From Prauserella flavalba (GTDB lineage Bacteria; Actinomycetota; Actinomycetes; Mycobacteriales; Pseudonocardiaceae), in contig NZ_MASU01000006.1 of the NCBI RefSeq assembly GCF_003202235.1, positions 1 to 64,000 of the forward strand: a DNA stretch of 64,000 bases. Direction: 5' to 3'. Each line of letters opens with the position of its first letter. Position 1 is the stretch's first letter. The notes under the pieces were generated by a model. The model had not been told where the DNA came from. It did no database searches and was given only the letters and a program-made list of their open reading frames with translations. The position numbers were made by a program, and so were the translations under genes. Positions 41,377-51,973 of the stretch are shown here, in pieces.

Positions 41377-42387
41377 TCAGCCCCGGTCGTCGTCCCAGGG
41401 GCGGTGGCGGCGGGGAGGCCGCTCGTCCCGGCCCGGCTCGCGCCGGGGCCTGCGGGGCCGTCCCTGCGGATCGTCCGAGGGCGGCGGCGTTCGCCGCGGC
41501 CGCTTCGGGCCGCGGATCGAGTCCGGCCACTCCTCCACGCGCCGCTTGCGCTCGGCGGCGTCCGGGGGGACGCGCGGCTGCCTCGGTCGTCCCGCCTGGT
41601 CGCGTGGTGGCTTGCCGCCCGGACCCGCGTCGCGCTCCGCCGCCCGGTCCCGGCCGCGACGCGGGGCGTCCTCAGGTCGCTGCCTCCGGCCCCCGGCCGC
41701 ACCGGCGGCGGGCGAACCCTGGCCCGGCCCACGCCGGGGCGGATCGCCGCGCTCCTCAGGCGGCCGCTTGCCTGCCCCGTCCGCTCGCTCAGGACGATCG
41801 GGACGGTCCTCATCTGCCCCTTTTGCACGCTTTGCCAGACGGCTCTTGCGATCCGGGTCGCCAGGGCGCGCCTTGTCCTCGGCTCGCGTGCCCTTGGCAC
41901 GCATCTTCTTCTCCGGTGCCTCGGGATCCCGCTCGCGATACATGCGGTAGAAGCCCAACGCCACGGTCAGCCCCGTGGTGATCGCCATCATCGGGAACGC
42001 GTTGATCAGCGGTGTGCTGATCGCGAGCACCTTGGCCAGGGTGTCGCTGCTTGAGGGCAGCCCGGACGCCGTCAGTACCAGCACCGGGACCGTCACGGCC
42101 AGGATCAGCGGCGGCTGCACCATCGGCCCGAAGAGGTTCCGCCGCTGCACGGCTGCGACTGCCGCCAGTGAGCCGATCAGGAACACCACCTGGAACAACA
42201 CGCCCAGGTCGTCAGAGACCTGCAGGTCCACGATGGCGCCCAACACTGCCAAACCGAGGGTGAGCAGCACGGCTCCCCACCAAGGCAGACCACGCCGGGC
42301 GCCGAGGACGGCACGCTCACCCCACGGGATCTGCGCATCGTCGTCTGCGGCGTCAGGATCGCTCCGGCGGTCGCGTATGGCGGTCAC
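41377..42387 (-). CDS. DUF6542 membrane protein (Rv1111c-like)
   Basis: 336 residues. Four predicted transmembrane helices in the first half (WWGAVLLTLGLAVLGAIVDL, LGVLFQVVFLIGSLAAVAAV, PPLILAVTVPVLVLTASGLP and FPMMAITTGLTVALGFYRMY). The C-terminal half is long, strongly basic and disordered (Arg/Pro/Asp-rich). Same position after ispH as Rv1111c. Function unknown. The repeat array reaches its stop codon. Confidence 0.88.
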   Translation of the reverse strand: MTAIRDRRSDPDAADDDAQIPWGERAVLGARRGLPWWGAVLLTLGLAVLGAIVDLQVSDDLGVLFQVVFLIGSLAAVAAVQRRNLFGPMVQPPLILAVTVPVLVLTASGLPSSSDTLAKVLAISTPLINAFPMMAITTGLTVALGFYRMYRERDPEAPEKKMRAKGTRAEDKARPGDPDRKSRLAKRAKGADEDRPDRPERADGAGKRPPEERGDPPRRGPGQGSPAAGAAGGRRQRPEDAPRRGRDRAAERDAGPGGKPPRDQAGRPRQPRVPPDAAERKRRVEEWPDSIRGPKRPRRTPPPSDDPQGRPRRPRREPGRDERPPRRHRPWDDDRG

Positions 42388-42527
42388 GAGGCAACACCGT
42401 ATCCCGTTTACCCCCGAAACCCGCTACCACTCCGCGACCTCGCCGCTCGCAATACCTGAGAGCGTGAGTTCAAGCACATCAGAGCGGTCATGACCGTAAT
42501 GGTATGAACCATCGGCTGAGTTTTTCG

Positions 42528-43451
42528 TCAGGTTGTCGCTATTTCGTCCCCTTTCCGGATAGCGGGTACCGGAGCGGGGCTCGCCGCGGCCTCCGTGAGT
42601 GGAGCCACGCTCGCCCGGAAGCTCTCGAGCGCGTCCAGTTCCCGTCGCCGAGCCGACAGGAACCGTTGCAGGTGGGTGCTCGAGAGGTTGACCGCGTCGA
42701 CGGCGTTGCCGGCCGCCCGGTGTGCCGACGCCGCGGACGAGCGCACCCGCTCGACGTCGTCGACGAGCGTCCTCTCCGTCGCCGCGAACATCGCGGCGGA
42801 GGCGACCACCGCGAATCCCGTTGGCCCGCACAGGAACACGCGGCGGTCGAGCATCCACCGCAGCAGTTCCGGATCGGTGTCCAGCGCCGCGACCACCGCC
42901 GCGTCCGATGGCACGAACATGACGGTGCCGTAGATCGCGTCCGCCCATCGCTGGTAGCCCTTTGCGGCGAGTTCGGCCGCCCTCGACCGCAGGTTGCGGA
43001 CGTGGACCCGCAGGGCGTCGAGCCGTTCCTCGGGATCGTCGGTCTCCACGGCCTCTGCCCAGCACGCCATGCTGGCCTTGGCATCGACGGGGACGGACCG
43101 GTCACCACCGACCCGCAGCACCATGTCCGGCTTCGCGGCCCCGCCGCCGGCGAGGTCGGTCTGCAGGGTGAAGTGGAGACCCTCACGCAACCCGAGCGCG
43201 CGGGCCGTCTCGATCAGCACCTGCTCGCCGAGTTCCCCGCGCCCGCTGATCGAGGCGAACGCGACCTCGTAGCGGCGCAAAGCCGTCTGCTGTTCGTCCA
43301 CTCGCGCCCGTTCGACGTCGACCTGCCGCGCGGCCGCATCGGCCCTGCGCATGCCGTCCTGGTACAGCCGCCACAACATGACGACCGCTCCCGCCAGCAG
43401 CAAGGCGACCACCACTGCCGCCGTGGCGAGCACCGTCGAACCCACGGGCAC
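42528..43451 (-). CDS. rmuC: RmuC-family DNA recombination protein
   Basis: 307 residues from GTG 43451 (AAGGGAG upstream). One N-terminal transmembrane helix (VLATAAVVVALLLAGAVVML), a coiled-coil segment (about 34-62), then the RmuC nuclease-like domain: GELGEQVLIETARALGL, PDMVLRVGGDRSVPVDAKAS, and DAIYGTVMFVPSDAAV. Thought to limit DNA inversions or rearrangements. Shorter than E. coli RmuC (475) but normal for Actinobacteria. Confidence 0.85.
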   Translation of the reverse strand: MPVGSTVLATAAVVVALLLAGAVVMLWRLYQDGMRRADAAARQVDVERARVDEQQTALRRYEVAFASISGRGELGEQVLIETARALGLREGLHFTLQTDLAGGGAAKPDMVLRVGGDRSVPVDAKASMACWAEAVETDDPEERLDALRVHVRNLRSRAAELAAKGYQRWADAIYGTVMFVPSDAAVVAALDTDPELLRWMLDRRVFLCGPTGFAVVASAAMFAATERTLVDDVERVRSSAASAHRAAGNAVDAVNLSSTHLQRFLSARRRELDALESFRASVAPLTEAAASPAPVPAIRKGDEIATT

Positions 43452-43616
43452 GCTCCCTTCGGTCTTGTCCCGCCGATCCCGGCTCGTGATCGACTGAACG
43501 CATCATGGCGCACGCCACCGACAAAACCGGCGAGACCGCTAATCGAACACACGTTCGAGTGACACGCCGGTCGTTTGTACCCGGTTCTGTCGGCCCGGCG
43601 TCCTAGCTTTGATCGC

Positions 43617-44783
43617 GTGCGGATGCTGCATACCTCGGACTGGCACGTCGGACGGACTTTCCACGGTGCCGACCTGCTCGCCGAGCAGGAGACGGTCCTG
43701 ACTCACCTCGCCGACCTGGTGGCCGGCGAGGCGGTCGACGTCGTCCTCGTGTCGGGCGACGTCTACGACCGTGCGGTGCCCTCCGCCGAGGCCGTCCGTG
43801 TGGCCACGCGTGCGATGAAGCGGATCAGGGAAGCGGGCGCCCAGCTCGTCATCACGCCTGGCAACCACGACTCGGCGGCGCGGCTCGGTGCGTTCGCCGA
43901 CTTCGCCGCGGCCGGTGGTCTGCACCTGCGCACGACGGCGGCCGAACTGGCCGAACCGGTGTTGCTCGAGGACGGCCACGGACCGGTCGCCATCTACGGA
44001 ATCCCCTACCTGGAGCCGGAAATCGCCCGGCACGTGCTCGGCGTTCCGCAGGCGCGCGGGCACACCGGCGTGCTCACCGAGGCGATGCGCCGGATCACCG
44101 AAGACCTCGCGGGCAGGGAATCCGGTACGCGATCGGCCGTGCTGGCGCACGCCTTCGTCACGGGCGGCGTCGGCAGCGATTCCGAACGCACCATCGCCGT
44201 CGGCGGTGTCGAACAGGTTCCCGGCTCTGTCTTCGATGGCGCCGACTATGTCGCACTCGGACACCTGCACGGCGCGCAGACTCTTGCGGAGCACCTGCGC
44301 TACTCGGGAAGCCCGCTCGCGTACTCGTTTTCCGAGACGGCGCAACGTAAATCGGTGTGGCTCGTCGACCTCGACGCCGACGGGCTCGCCAGTGTCGAAC
44401 GGCGCGACCTGCCGGTGCCCAGGCGGCTCGCGACCATGCGCGGCCTGCTGGCCGACCTCCTCGAAGCCCCGGACTACGCCGAGTTCGCGGACTGTTTCGT
44501 CTCCGCCACCCTCACCGACCGCGTGCGGCCCGTGGACGCCATGCGGAGGCTGCGGGAGCGGTTTCCCCATGCGGTGCACCTGGACTGGGAACCGGAAGGC
44601 GGACAGGCGACCGTGCTCCGCTACGCCGAGGCTGTACGCGGGCGGTCGGACACCGAGATCGCGAGCGGCTTTCTCGACGACTGCCGGGGCGCGCCGCCGA
44701 GCGAGCGCGAGCACGCACTGCTCACCGCGGCACTCGAAGCCGCGGGCAAACGTGATCCCGAACAGGACGGTGATTCGCGGTGA
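43617..44783 (+). CDS. sbcD: Exonuclease SbcD (Mre11-like subunit)
   Basis: 388 residues from GTG 43617. Calcineurin-like phosphoesterase motifs: HTSDWHVG, SGDVYDRA, PGNHDS, HAF and GHLHG. With SbcC it cuts hairpins and double-strand ends. TAGCTT at 43604-43609, 7 nt before GTG, suggests a leaderless transcript. The stop overlaps the sbcC start as GTGA (44780). Confidence 0.95.
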   Translation: MRMLHTSDWHVGRTFHGADLLAEQETVLTHLADLVAGEAVDVVLVSGDVYDRAVPSAEAVRVATRAMKRIREAGAQLVITPGNHDSAARLGAFADFAAAGGLHLRTTAAELAEPVLLEDGHGPVAIYGIPYLEPEIARHVLGVPQARGHTGVLTEAMRRITEDLAGRESGTRSAVLAHAFVTGGVGSDSERTIAVGGVEQVPGSVFDGADYVALGHLHGAQTLAEHLRYSGSPLAYSFSETAQRKSVWLVDLDADGLASVERRDLPVPRRLATMRGLLADLLEAPDYAEFADCFVSATLTDRVRPVDAMRRLRERFPHAVHLDWEPEGGQATVLRYAEAVRGRSDTEIASGFLDDCRGAPPSEREHALLTAALEAAGKRDPEQDGDSR

Positions 44784-47755
44784 GACTGCATCGACTGGAG
44801 ATCACGGCGTTCGGTCCGTACGCGCGCCGCGAGGTCGTCGACTTCGACGCGCTCGGCGCGGACGGACTCTTCCTGCTGCACGGCGACACGGGCGCGGGCA
44901 AGACCACGTTGCTCGACGCCGTCGCCTTCGCTCTCTTCGGCGCGGTGCCCGGTGCCAGGGGGCAGGTCAAACGGCTGCGGTGCGACATCGCCGACAACGA
45001 CACGGCCACCGAGGTGGCGCTGGAGCTGAGCGTGCAGGGGCACCGGCTCCGGCTCGTGCGCAGTCCCGAGTACCAGCGTCCCAAGCGGCGCGGTGACGGC
45101 TTCACCACCCAGCAGGCCACGGCGTCGCTGACGTGGCTCGGGGAGGTGCCGCACGGGCAGGCCGCCGAGGGCATCACGCGCATCGACGAGGTGTCGCGCA
45201 CCGTGCAGCGGCTGCTCGGGATGAACGCCGAGCAGTTCTTTCAGGTCGTGCTGTTGCCGCAGGGGGAGTTCGCGCGGTTCCTCCGTGCCGACACCACCGA
45301 GCGGGAGCAGTTGCTGGAGCGGTTGTTCGGCACGCAGCGCTTCGCCGACGCGGAGCGCTGGTTCCGTGAGCTGCGCACGGCGAGGGGGCGGGAGCTCGAC
45401 CGGCGCAGACAGTCCGTGCGCGAGTGGCTCGCCCGGCTCGCGCAGGCGGCGCGCGAGGAGCCGCCGGAGGACGCGGGCAGCGAGTGGGCGCTCGCGCTCA
45501 GGCGGCGCGCGGCCGAGGCCGTCGCGGCCGCCCGCGAAGAGGAGCAGCTCGCGAGTGCGGCACGGGAACGCGCCGAGGCGACGCTGCAGGAGCGCAGGAC
45601 CGCCGAGGAGCGCGTGCGCCGGGTGCGCGCGGCGCGGCAGCGGATCGCGGCGCTGGCCGAGCAGGCGGACGAGCGCGCGCGGTGGGCCGCCGAGCTCGCC
45701 TCGGCGCGCCGGGCGGTCACCGTCACGGGACCCGCGGCCGAGGCCGATCGGCAGAACGAGCGGTTCGAGCGCGCCCGCGCTGCGGAGGCCACCGCGCGCG
45801 AGGCTCTGCTGAGCACCGGGTTCGCCGAACCGGACAGTCCTGTCGCGGTGTTGCGCGAGCGGGCGGGGTCGCTGCGGGAGGAGGCGGGCGCGCTCGCGGG
45901 GCTCGTCGCCGAAGCCGAGCAGCAGGAGAGGGATCGCAAGCGGTTGCGGGACCTCGTGGAGACGGCGACCTACGCCACCGCGCAGGCCACGGCGCTCGGC
46001 GAGAAGCTGCAGGGTCTGCCCGAGCGTGCTCGGGAACTGCGCCTGCAGCGCGAGCAGGCGGCTGCGGCCGAGGTGCGGCTCGACGGCGTACGGACGAGGG
46101 AATCCGACCTGGTCGACGCCCTTTCCGCGGCGAAGGAGATCCCCCGGCTCGAGCGAGCGGTCACCGAGGCGGTCCGCCTGGAGCAGGAGGCCACCGACGC
46201 CTACCACACCTCCAGGACGGTGCTGCTGGACCTGCGGGAGCGGCGCCTCGCCGGGATGGCGGCCGAGCTGGCGACACGGCTCGGCGAGGGCGAACCGTGC
46301 CCCGTGTGCGGGTCCGCCGAGCACCCGGCGCCGGCGACGGCGACCTCCGACCCCGTGGGTGAGGCGGACGAGGCCGCCGCGGCGGAGCGGGAACGCGCCG
46401 CCGAACAGCACCGTGCCGCCACCCTCACGGCCCGGCACCAGGCCGAGAGCAAGCTCGCCGCCGTGCGCGAGCGGCTGGAAGGCCGGACGGCGGAGGAACT
46501 CACCGACGCGCTCGCCACGGTGCGCACGGAGCTGGCTCAGCTCACCACGCTGGCGGAAGGCAAGGCTCGGCTGGATGCCTCCGTGCAGGCGGTCGAGGCC
46601 GAGTATGCCGAGTTGACGGCCCAGCGCGCCGAGGCCGAACGGTCGGCGGGCGTTGCCGAGGAGCAACGACGGACACTCGCCCAGCGCGTCGAGGAGCGTG
46701 AGCGCAGGCTCGACGTCGCGCGCGGCAGGTTCGCCGATGTCGGTGAGCGCAGGGAACACCTGGTCGCCGTGGTCGGCGCGCTCGACGCGCTCGCCGAGGC
46801 CCGGACGGTCAGGGCGACCGAGAAGGAGCGGCTCGACGAGCAGCTGACCGCGGTCCGGGACGCTGTCCGGCGGGCGGGGTTCGACACCGTCGAGGAGGCG
46901 CTCGCGGCCGCCCGTACCGACGCCCGCGTCGCCGACCTCGAACGGGCGCTCGCCGACGCGGAGGCGGAGGAGAAGGCCGCCCGCGCGGTGCTCGCCGAGC
47001 CCGAGCTGGCAGCGGTGTCACCGGACGACGAGGTGGACACCGAGCCGGCCAGGCTGGCCGCCGAGGAGGCGAGGACGCGGGCCGAGAGCGCCGTCGCCAC
47101 CCTGCGCGCGGCCACCCAGCGGGCGGAAGAGGTGGACGGGCTCGCGGAGCGGTTCGCCGCCGCGCTCGCGGAGCTGGCTCCGGCCGAGGAGGAGTTCGCG
47201 GAGCTCGACGCCCTCACCGATGTCGTCAACGGGCGCGGGCAGAACTCGCGCAGGATGTCGTTGCGCTCGTACGTGCTCGCGGCCCGGCTCGAGGAGGTGG
47301 CTGTCGCGGCGACGGCGCGCCTGCGGTCGATGAGCCAGGGGCGCTACTCGTTCGTCCACTCCGACGCCGCCGGCTCCCGCGGCACGCGAGGCGGGCTCGG
47401 CCTCGATGTGCTCGACGACTACTCGGGGGCGGTGCGACCCGCCAAGACGTTGTCGGGTGGCGAGTCGTTCCTCGCCTCGCTGTCGCTCGCGCTCGGCCTC
47501 GCCGACGTGGTCGCCGCCGAGACCGGCGGGGCGCTGCTCGACACGCTGTTCGTCGACGAGGGCTTCGGCACGTTGGACGGGCAGACGCTGGACGTGGTGA
47601 TGGACGTGCTCGACGAGCTGCGCGCGGGTGGGCGGGTCGTCGGGCTGGTGTCGCACGTCGAGGAGCTGCGCCAGCGCATCCCCACCCGGCTGCGGATCCG
47701 CAAGTCCCGCGCCGGGTCCACGATCGAGCTGGAGGGAGGGATGACCGCTGCTTGA
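44780..47755 (+). CDS. sbcC: Exonuclease SbcC (Rad50-like ATPase)
   Basis: 991 residues. Walker A HGDTGAGKTTLLDAVAFALF (34-53), two long coiled-coil arms, zinc hook CPVC at 507-510, ABC signature LSGGESFLASLSLALGLADV and Walker B LFVDEGFGTLD near the C-terminus. The ATPase drives the SbcD nuclease on DNA ends and palindromes, relevant to the perfect palindromes in this window. Overlaps sbcD by 4 bp. Confidence 0.96.
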   Translation: MRLHRLEITAFGPYARREVVDFDALGADGLFLLHGDTGAGKTTLLDAVAFALFGAVPGARGQVKRLRCDIADNDTATEVALELSVQGHRLRLVRSPEYQRPKRRGDGFTTQQATASLTWLGEVPHGQAAEGITRIDEVSRTVQRLLGMNAEQFFQVVLLPQGEFARFLRADTTEREQLLERLFGTQRFADAERWFRELRTARGRELDRRRQSVREWLARLAQAAREEPPEDAGSEWALALRRRAAEAVAAAREEEQLASAARERAEATLQERRTAEERVRRVRAARQRIAALAEQADERARWAAELASARRAVTVTGPAAEADRQNERFERARAAEATAREALLSTGFAEPDSPVAVLRERAGSLREEAGALAGLVAEAEQQERDRKRLRDLVETATYATAQATALGEKLQGLPERARELRLQREQAAAAEVRLDGVRTRESDLVDALSAAKEIPRLERAVTEAVRLEQEATDAYHTSRTVLLDLRERRLAGMAAELATRLGEGEPCPVCGSAEHPAPATATSDPVGEADEAAAAERERAAEQHRAATLTARHQAESKLAAVRERLEGRTAEELTDALATVRTELAQLTTLAEGKARLDASVQAVEAEYAELTAQRAEAERSAGVAEEQRRTLAQRVEERERRLDVARGRFADVGERREHLVAVVGALDALAEARTVRATEKERLDEQLTAVRDAVRRAGFDTVEEALAAARTDARVADLERALADAEAEEKAARAVLAEPELAAVSPDDEVDTEPARLAAEEARTRAESAVATLRAATQRAEEVDGLAERFAAALAELAPAEEEFAELDALTDVVNGRGQNSRRMSLRSYVLAARLEEVAVAATARLRSMSQGRYSFVHSDAAGSRGTRGGLGLDVLDDYSGAVRPAKTLSGGESFLASLSLALGLADVVAAETGGALLDTLFVDEGFGTLDGQTLDVVMDVLDELRAGGRVVGLVSHVEELRQRIPTRLRIRKSRAGSTIELEGGMTAA

Positions 47756-47774
47756 TGTCGCAGGCCAGTGAACG

Positions 47775-48284
47775 TCACTCGGCGGCCGCCTCGTGGTGGA
47801 GCAGCCAGCGCTTGACGTCCAGACCCCAGCGGAAACCACCGAGTGCACCGCCGATCCGGTACACGCGATGGCACGGCACGAACAGGGCCGCGGCGTTCCG
47901 TGCGCAGGCCAGCGCGGCGCCCCGGATCGCCGACGGCCTACCCGCGAGCTCGGCGAAGTCGCTGTAGGTCACCGGCTTTCCGGCCGGGATCGTCCGGAGG
48001 ACGTCCCACGCGTCCTGGAGGAACTCGCCGGAGCGCTGACGGACCGGGATGAGGTCGATGGCGTCGAGTTCGCCCTGGTGGTAGCGGCGTACGGCCGTGC
48101 TGACCGGGCCGAGGTCACGCCGGTGCACCAGGTCGGCGGGCCGCAGCGCAGGGGCGACCACCCCGACGAGTTCGGTGGGATCGGTGGTCCAGCCGGAACC
48201 GAGTACGGCTCCGTCGGCGGCGACCACGGCCGTGAACGGGCCGATCGGGGTGTCCTGTGTGGACCAGTGGGCGGTGCTCATCAT
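47775..48284 (-). CDS. ogt: Methylated-DNA-protein cysteine methyltransferase
   Basis: 169 residues; removes O6-alkyl groups from guanine by transferring them to itself. Active Cys C138 in LFVPCHRVY; DNA-binding helix TYSDFAELAGRPSAIRGAAL. Two ATGs (48284 and 48281); the ada-alkA stop overlaps the first as ATGA. It forms an operon with the upstream ada-alkA gene. Confidence 0.95.
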   Translation of the reverse strand: MMSTAHWSTQDTPIGPFTAVVAADGAVLGSGWTTDPTELVGVVAPALRPADLVHRRDLGPVSTAVRRYHQGELDAIDLIPVRQRSGEFLQDAWDVLRTIPAGKPVTYSDFAELAGRPSAIRGAALACARNAAALFVPCHRVYRIGGALGGFRWGLDVKRWLLHHEAAAE

Positions 48285-49819
48285 GCTTGTCCGTTGCCTT
48301 CCGTGCTGGTGGGGGCGCTCGCGCGCCAGAGGTACATGCCGGCGTAGGACCGCCACGGCCGCCAGGTCTGCGCTCGTGCGGTGAGCCCGGCGGGGGTGTC
48401 GTCGAGGCCCAGTGCGGCGGCGCCCTTGCGGACGGCGAGGTCGCCGTCGAGCAGGATGTCCGGCTGGCCGAGCACGCGCATGACCACGTAGTCGGCTGTC
48501 CAGGGGCCGATGCCCGGTGCGGCCAGCAGTTCGGCGCGCAGCTCACCGGCGTCGCGGCCGACGTGGACGTCGAGGTCGCCGGAGGCGATGGCGGCGGCGA
48601 CGTCGCGGATCGCCTCGATGCGCCTGCGTGGTCCGCGCAGAACCTCGGTCGCGTGCTCGGCGATCGCGGCCGCGTCCGGGAACAGCAGGCCGGGCTCGCC
48701 GTCGACCGCGGCCACCGGCTCGCCCAGCTCGCTCGCGAGCCGTCCGGCGGCCGTGCGGGCCGCCGCGACCGAGACCTGCTGCCCCAGCATGGCGCGCAGG
48801 ACGAGTTCCGTGCCGTCGACCGCGCCCGGCACCCGCACGCCCGGCGTCGCGCTGACGAGAGGGGCCAGCGCGGAGTCGGCGCCGAGGACCTGGCTCACGG
48901 CCTCCGGGTCGGCGTCCAGGTCGAGGAGCCTGCGCACACGTGCGACGGCGTTGCCGAGGTCGCGGACGTCGGTCAGGCGCAGGTCGCACTGGACGTACCG
49001 CTCGGCCGGGGTCAGCCGGACGAGCCCGGTGCCGTGGGGTAGGCGCAGCGTCCTGCGGTAGCCGTCGGTGACGTCCTCGACGCCGGGGATCGCGCGGGCG
49101 GCGAGAAACGCGATCAAGCCCTCGGCGTCGAACGGCTCGCGGAACGGTAGCCGCAGCGTGAGCCGGGCGCCTGTCGACGACGGCTCGTCGCGCGGGCCCG
49201 GCTGCTCACGCCTTCCTGCCGCCGTCGCGCGCAGCTGAGAGGGCGTGGTGGCGAACACCTCGCGGATCGTGGTGTTGAACTGACGCACGCTCGCGAAGCC
49301 AGCCGCGAACGCGACATCGGTCAGGGGCAGCTCGGACAGCTCGATGAGCAGGCGCGCCGAGTGCGCACGGTGGGCCCGCGCGAGCGCGAGTGGTCCCGCG
49401 CCGAGCTCGGCGGTCAATACGCGGCCGAGCTGGCGTTCCGAGTAGCCGAGCCTGCGTGCGAGCCCGGGCACGCCCTCGCGCTCGACGGTGCCGTCGGCGA
49501 TGAGGCGCATGGCGCGTGCGGCGAGGTCGGCGCGGACGTTCCACTCCGGTGACCCGGGTACCGCGTCGGGCAGGCAGCGCCGGCAGGCGCGGTAGCCACG
49601 CGACTGCGCAGCAGCCGACGTGGGGAAGAACTCCACGTTGCGGGCCTTCGGGGTCATCGCGGGGCACGAGGGGCGGCAGTAGATGCCCGTCGTGCGCACG
49701 GCCACGATGAACTGCCCGTCGAAGCGGGCGTCGCGCGACATCACGGCGCGATAGCACCGTTCGGTGTCGTGCCACAGGCTCCGGTTGGCCGGTGGAACCG
49801 GAGCGGTGCGCTGTGTCAT
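48281..49819 (-). CDS. Ada-AlkA fusion: alkylation sensor-regulator and 3-methyladenine DNA glycosylase
   Basis: 512 residues. N-terminal Ada zinc domain with C48, C52, C79 and C82 (YCRPSCPA and CRRC), then an AraC-type HTH (GLARRLGYSERQLGRVLTAE, then ELPLTDVAFAAGFASVRQFN), then AlkA: N-terminal fold and HhH-GPD with ELVLRAMLGQQVSVAAARTA, GIGPWTADYVVMRVLG and the catalytic Asp in ILLDGDLAVR. Senses phosphotriesters and excises alkylated bases. ATG 49819. Likely autoregulates the ada-alkA-ogt operon. Confidence 0.94.
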   Translation of the reverse strand: MTQRTAPVPPANRSLWHDTERCYRAVMSRDARFDGQFIVAVRTTGIYCRPSCPAMTPKARNVEFFPTSAAAQSRGYRACRRCLPDAVPGSPEWNVRADLAARAMRLIADGTVEREGVPGLARRLGYSERQLGRVLTAELGAGPLALARAHRAHSARLLIELSELPLTDVAFAAGFASVRQFNTTIREVFATTPSQLRATAAGRREQPGPRDEPSSTGARLTLRLPFREPFDAEGLIAFLAARAIPGVEDVTDGYRRTLRLPHGTGLVRLTPAERYVQCDLRLTDVRDLGNAVARVRRLLDLDADPEAVSQVLGADSALAPLVSATPGVRVPGAVDGTELVLRAMLGQQVSVAAARTAAGRLASELGEPVAAVDGEPGLLFPDAAAIAEHATEVLRGPRRRIEAIRDVAAAIASGDLDVHVGRDAGELRAELLAAPGIGPWTADYVVMRVLGQPDILLDGDLAVRKGAAALGLDDTPAGLTARAQTWRPWRSYAGMYLWRASAPTSTEGNGQA

Positions 49820-49913
49820 GACCGCGATCCTGCCACCAGATAAGAGGCTCGACTGGCGGAAATCGGACATGACGGCGCTGCGTGGGGCGCGATCTGTCCG
49901 TAATGTCGGGACC

Positions 49914-50204
49914 ATGACCGTTCGATCTGGAAAGCGCCCAGTCCGCACCTTCGCCGCCATCGTCGCCGCTGTCGGCGCGATCGGCCTGGCCTCCGCCTGT
50001 GACGAGCCCGCCCAGGACGACGACGGCGGCACGCAGCAGCAGGACAACGGCGGTCAGAACGGCGACGACGACGGCCAGGACGACAACGGCGACGACAACA
50101 ACGACGATGGCGGCCAGGACGACGGCAACGACAACAACGACAACAACGACAACAACAACGACGACCGCAACGAGAACGACGACGACGGCAACGACGACGG
50201 CTGA
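49914..50204 (+). CDS. Small lipoprotein with Asp/Asn/Gly-rich tail
   Basis: 96 residues. N-terminal basic region and hydrophobic core (TFAAIVAAVGAIGLASAC) ending in a lipobox-like LASAC. From about residue 30 nearly every residue is D, N, G, Q or E (NDNNDNNDNNNDDRNENDDD). The charge is strongly negative. Low-complexity acidic tails can bind calcium or extend through the wall; function unknown. Slippage-prone GAC/AAC codons make the length probably variable. Confidence 0.75.
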   Translation: MTVRSGKRPVRTFAAIVAAVGAIGLASACDEPAQDDDGGTQQQDNGGQNGDDDGQDDNGDDNNDDGGQDDGNDNNDNNDNNNDDRNENDDDGNDDG

Positions 50205-50240
50205 CCGGGGCCGCCCGGACGGCACGTACACTGCGTTGTC

Positions 50241-51341
<1,101 letters not shown>

Positions 51342-51373
51342 CCGGGGTCCGGCTCCGACCCTAGGAGCGAACG

Positions 51374-51607
51374 ATGACCGCCGCGATGCTCGCGAGGACG
51401 GCCGCGCCGAAGCGAGCCGCAAGCCCGCCCCCGGACCGTCCTAGGGTCATCCGATGCCACCAAGGCGAGACGCACAAGTGCGCGGGTGCGTGCGGCCAGC
51501 GCCTGCCCGTCAGGAAGTTCCCAACAGTCACGGGCACCACGCGCCGCATGGAAGAGTGCAGGTCGTGCCGCGACGCGCGTACGGCAGCCGCGAAGGGAGC
51601 AAGGTGA
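51374..51607 (+). CDS. Small zinc-ribbon protein
   Basis: 77 residues. ATG 51374 is set by AGGAG (51363-51367) 6 nt upstream. Cysteine pairs CAGAC and CRSC flank QRLPVRKFPTVTGTTRRMEE, the pattern of short zinc ribbons often seen in phages and mobile elements (C-x3-C ... C-x2-C). Function unknown, possibly nucleic-acid binding. First gene of the accessory stretch after ychF. Confidence 0.55.
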   Translation: MTAAMLARTAAPKRAASPPPDRPRVIRCHQGETHKCAGACGQRLPVRKFPTVTGTTRRMEECRSCRDARTAAAKGAR

Positions 51608-51640
51608 TGTGGGACCTGAACTGCGGCGGTCGGTCCGTCC

Positions 51641-51973
51641 GTGCCCGATGCTGTCGGTGACGTGCTGGTCGCGACGCTGACGGCGCTGTGGGACGACGAG
51701 GCCGGCGTCCGGGTCAGCGTGGACTGGCAGGCCACCGACGACCTGTCGGGCGACGAGGCACGCGCCCTCGCGGACGCTCTGCGCCAGGTGGCGCACCTGC
51801 CCGGACCTCAGTCGGCGCGAGAAACGCCAGCATCGCCCCGCTCACCGATTGGCGGGCGGGGCTCGGTGCTTCATGTCCCGGCGGTCACGATGACGCTGCT
51901 CACGCTATCAGCGGATCCTACGCAGGTTTCAAGAGGCCGCACTGCGCAACGTGCTGCTCGCCTACGAGCGTGA
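51641..51973 (+). CDS. Hypothetical small ORF, possibly with a rearranged 3' end
   Basis: 110 residues from GTG 51641. The first ~55 (GDVLVATLTALWDDEAGVRV and ATDDLSGDEARALADALRQV) look protein-like with high third-position GC. After about 51810 the composition changes and the frame runs into the convergent gene ending at 51918. The real protein may end or be truncated near there. No clear Shine-Dalgarno. Confidence 0.35.
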   Translation: MPDAVGDVLVATLTALWDDEAGVRVSVDWQATDDLSGDEARALADALRQVAHLPGPQSARETPASPRSPIGGRGSVLHVPAVTMTLLTLSADPTQVSRGRTAQRAARLRA

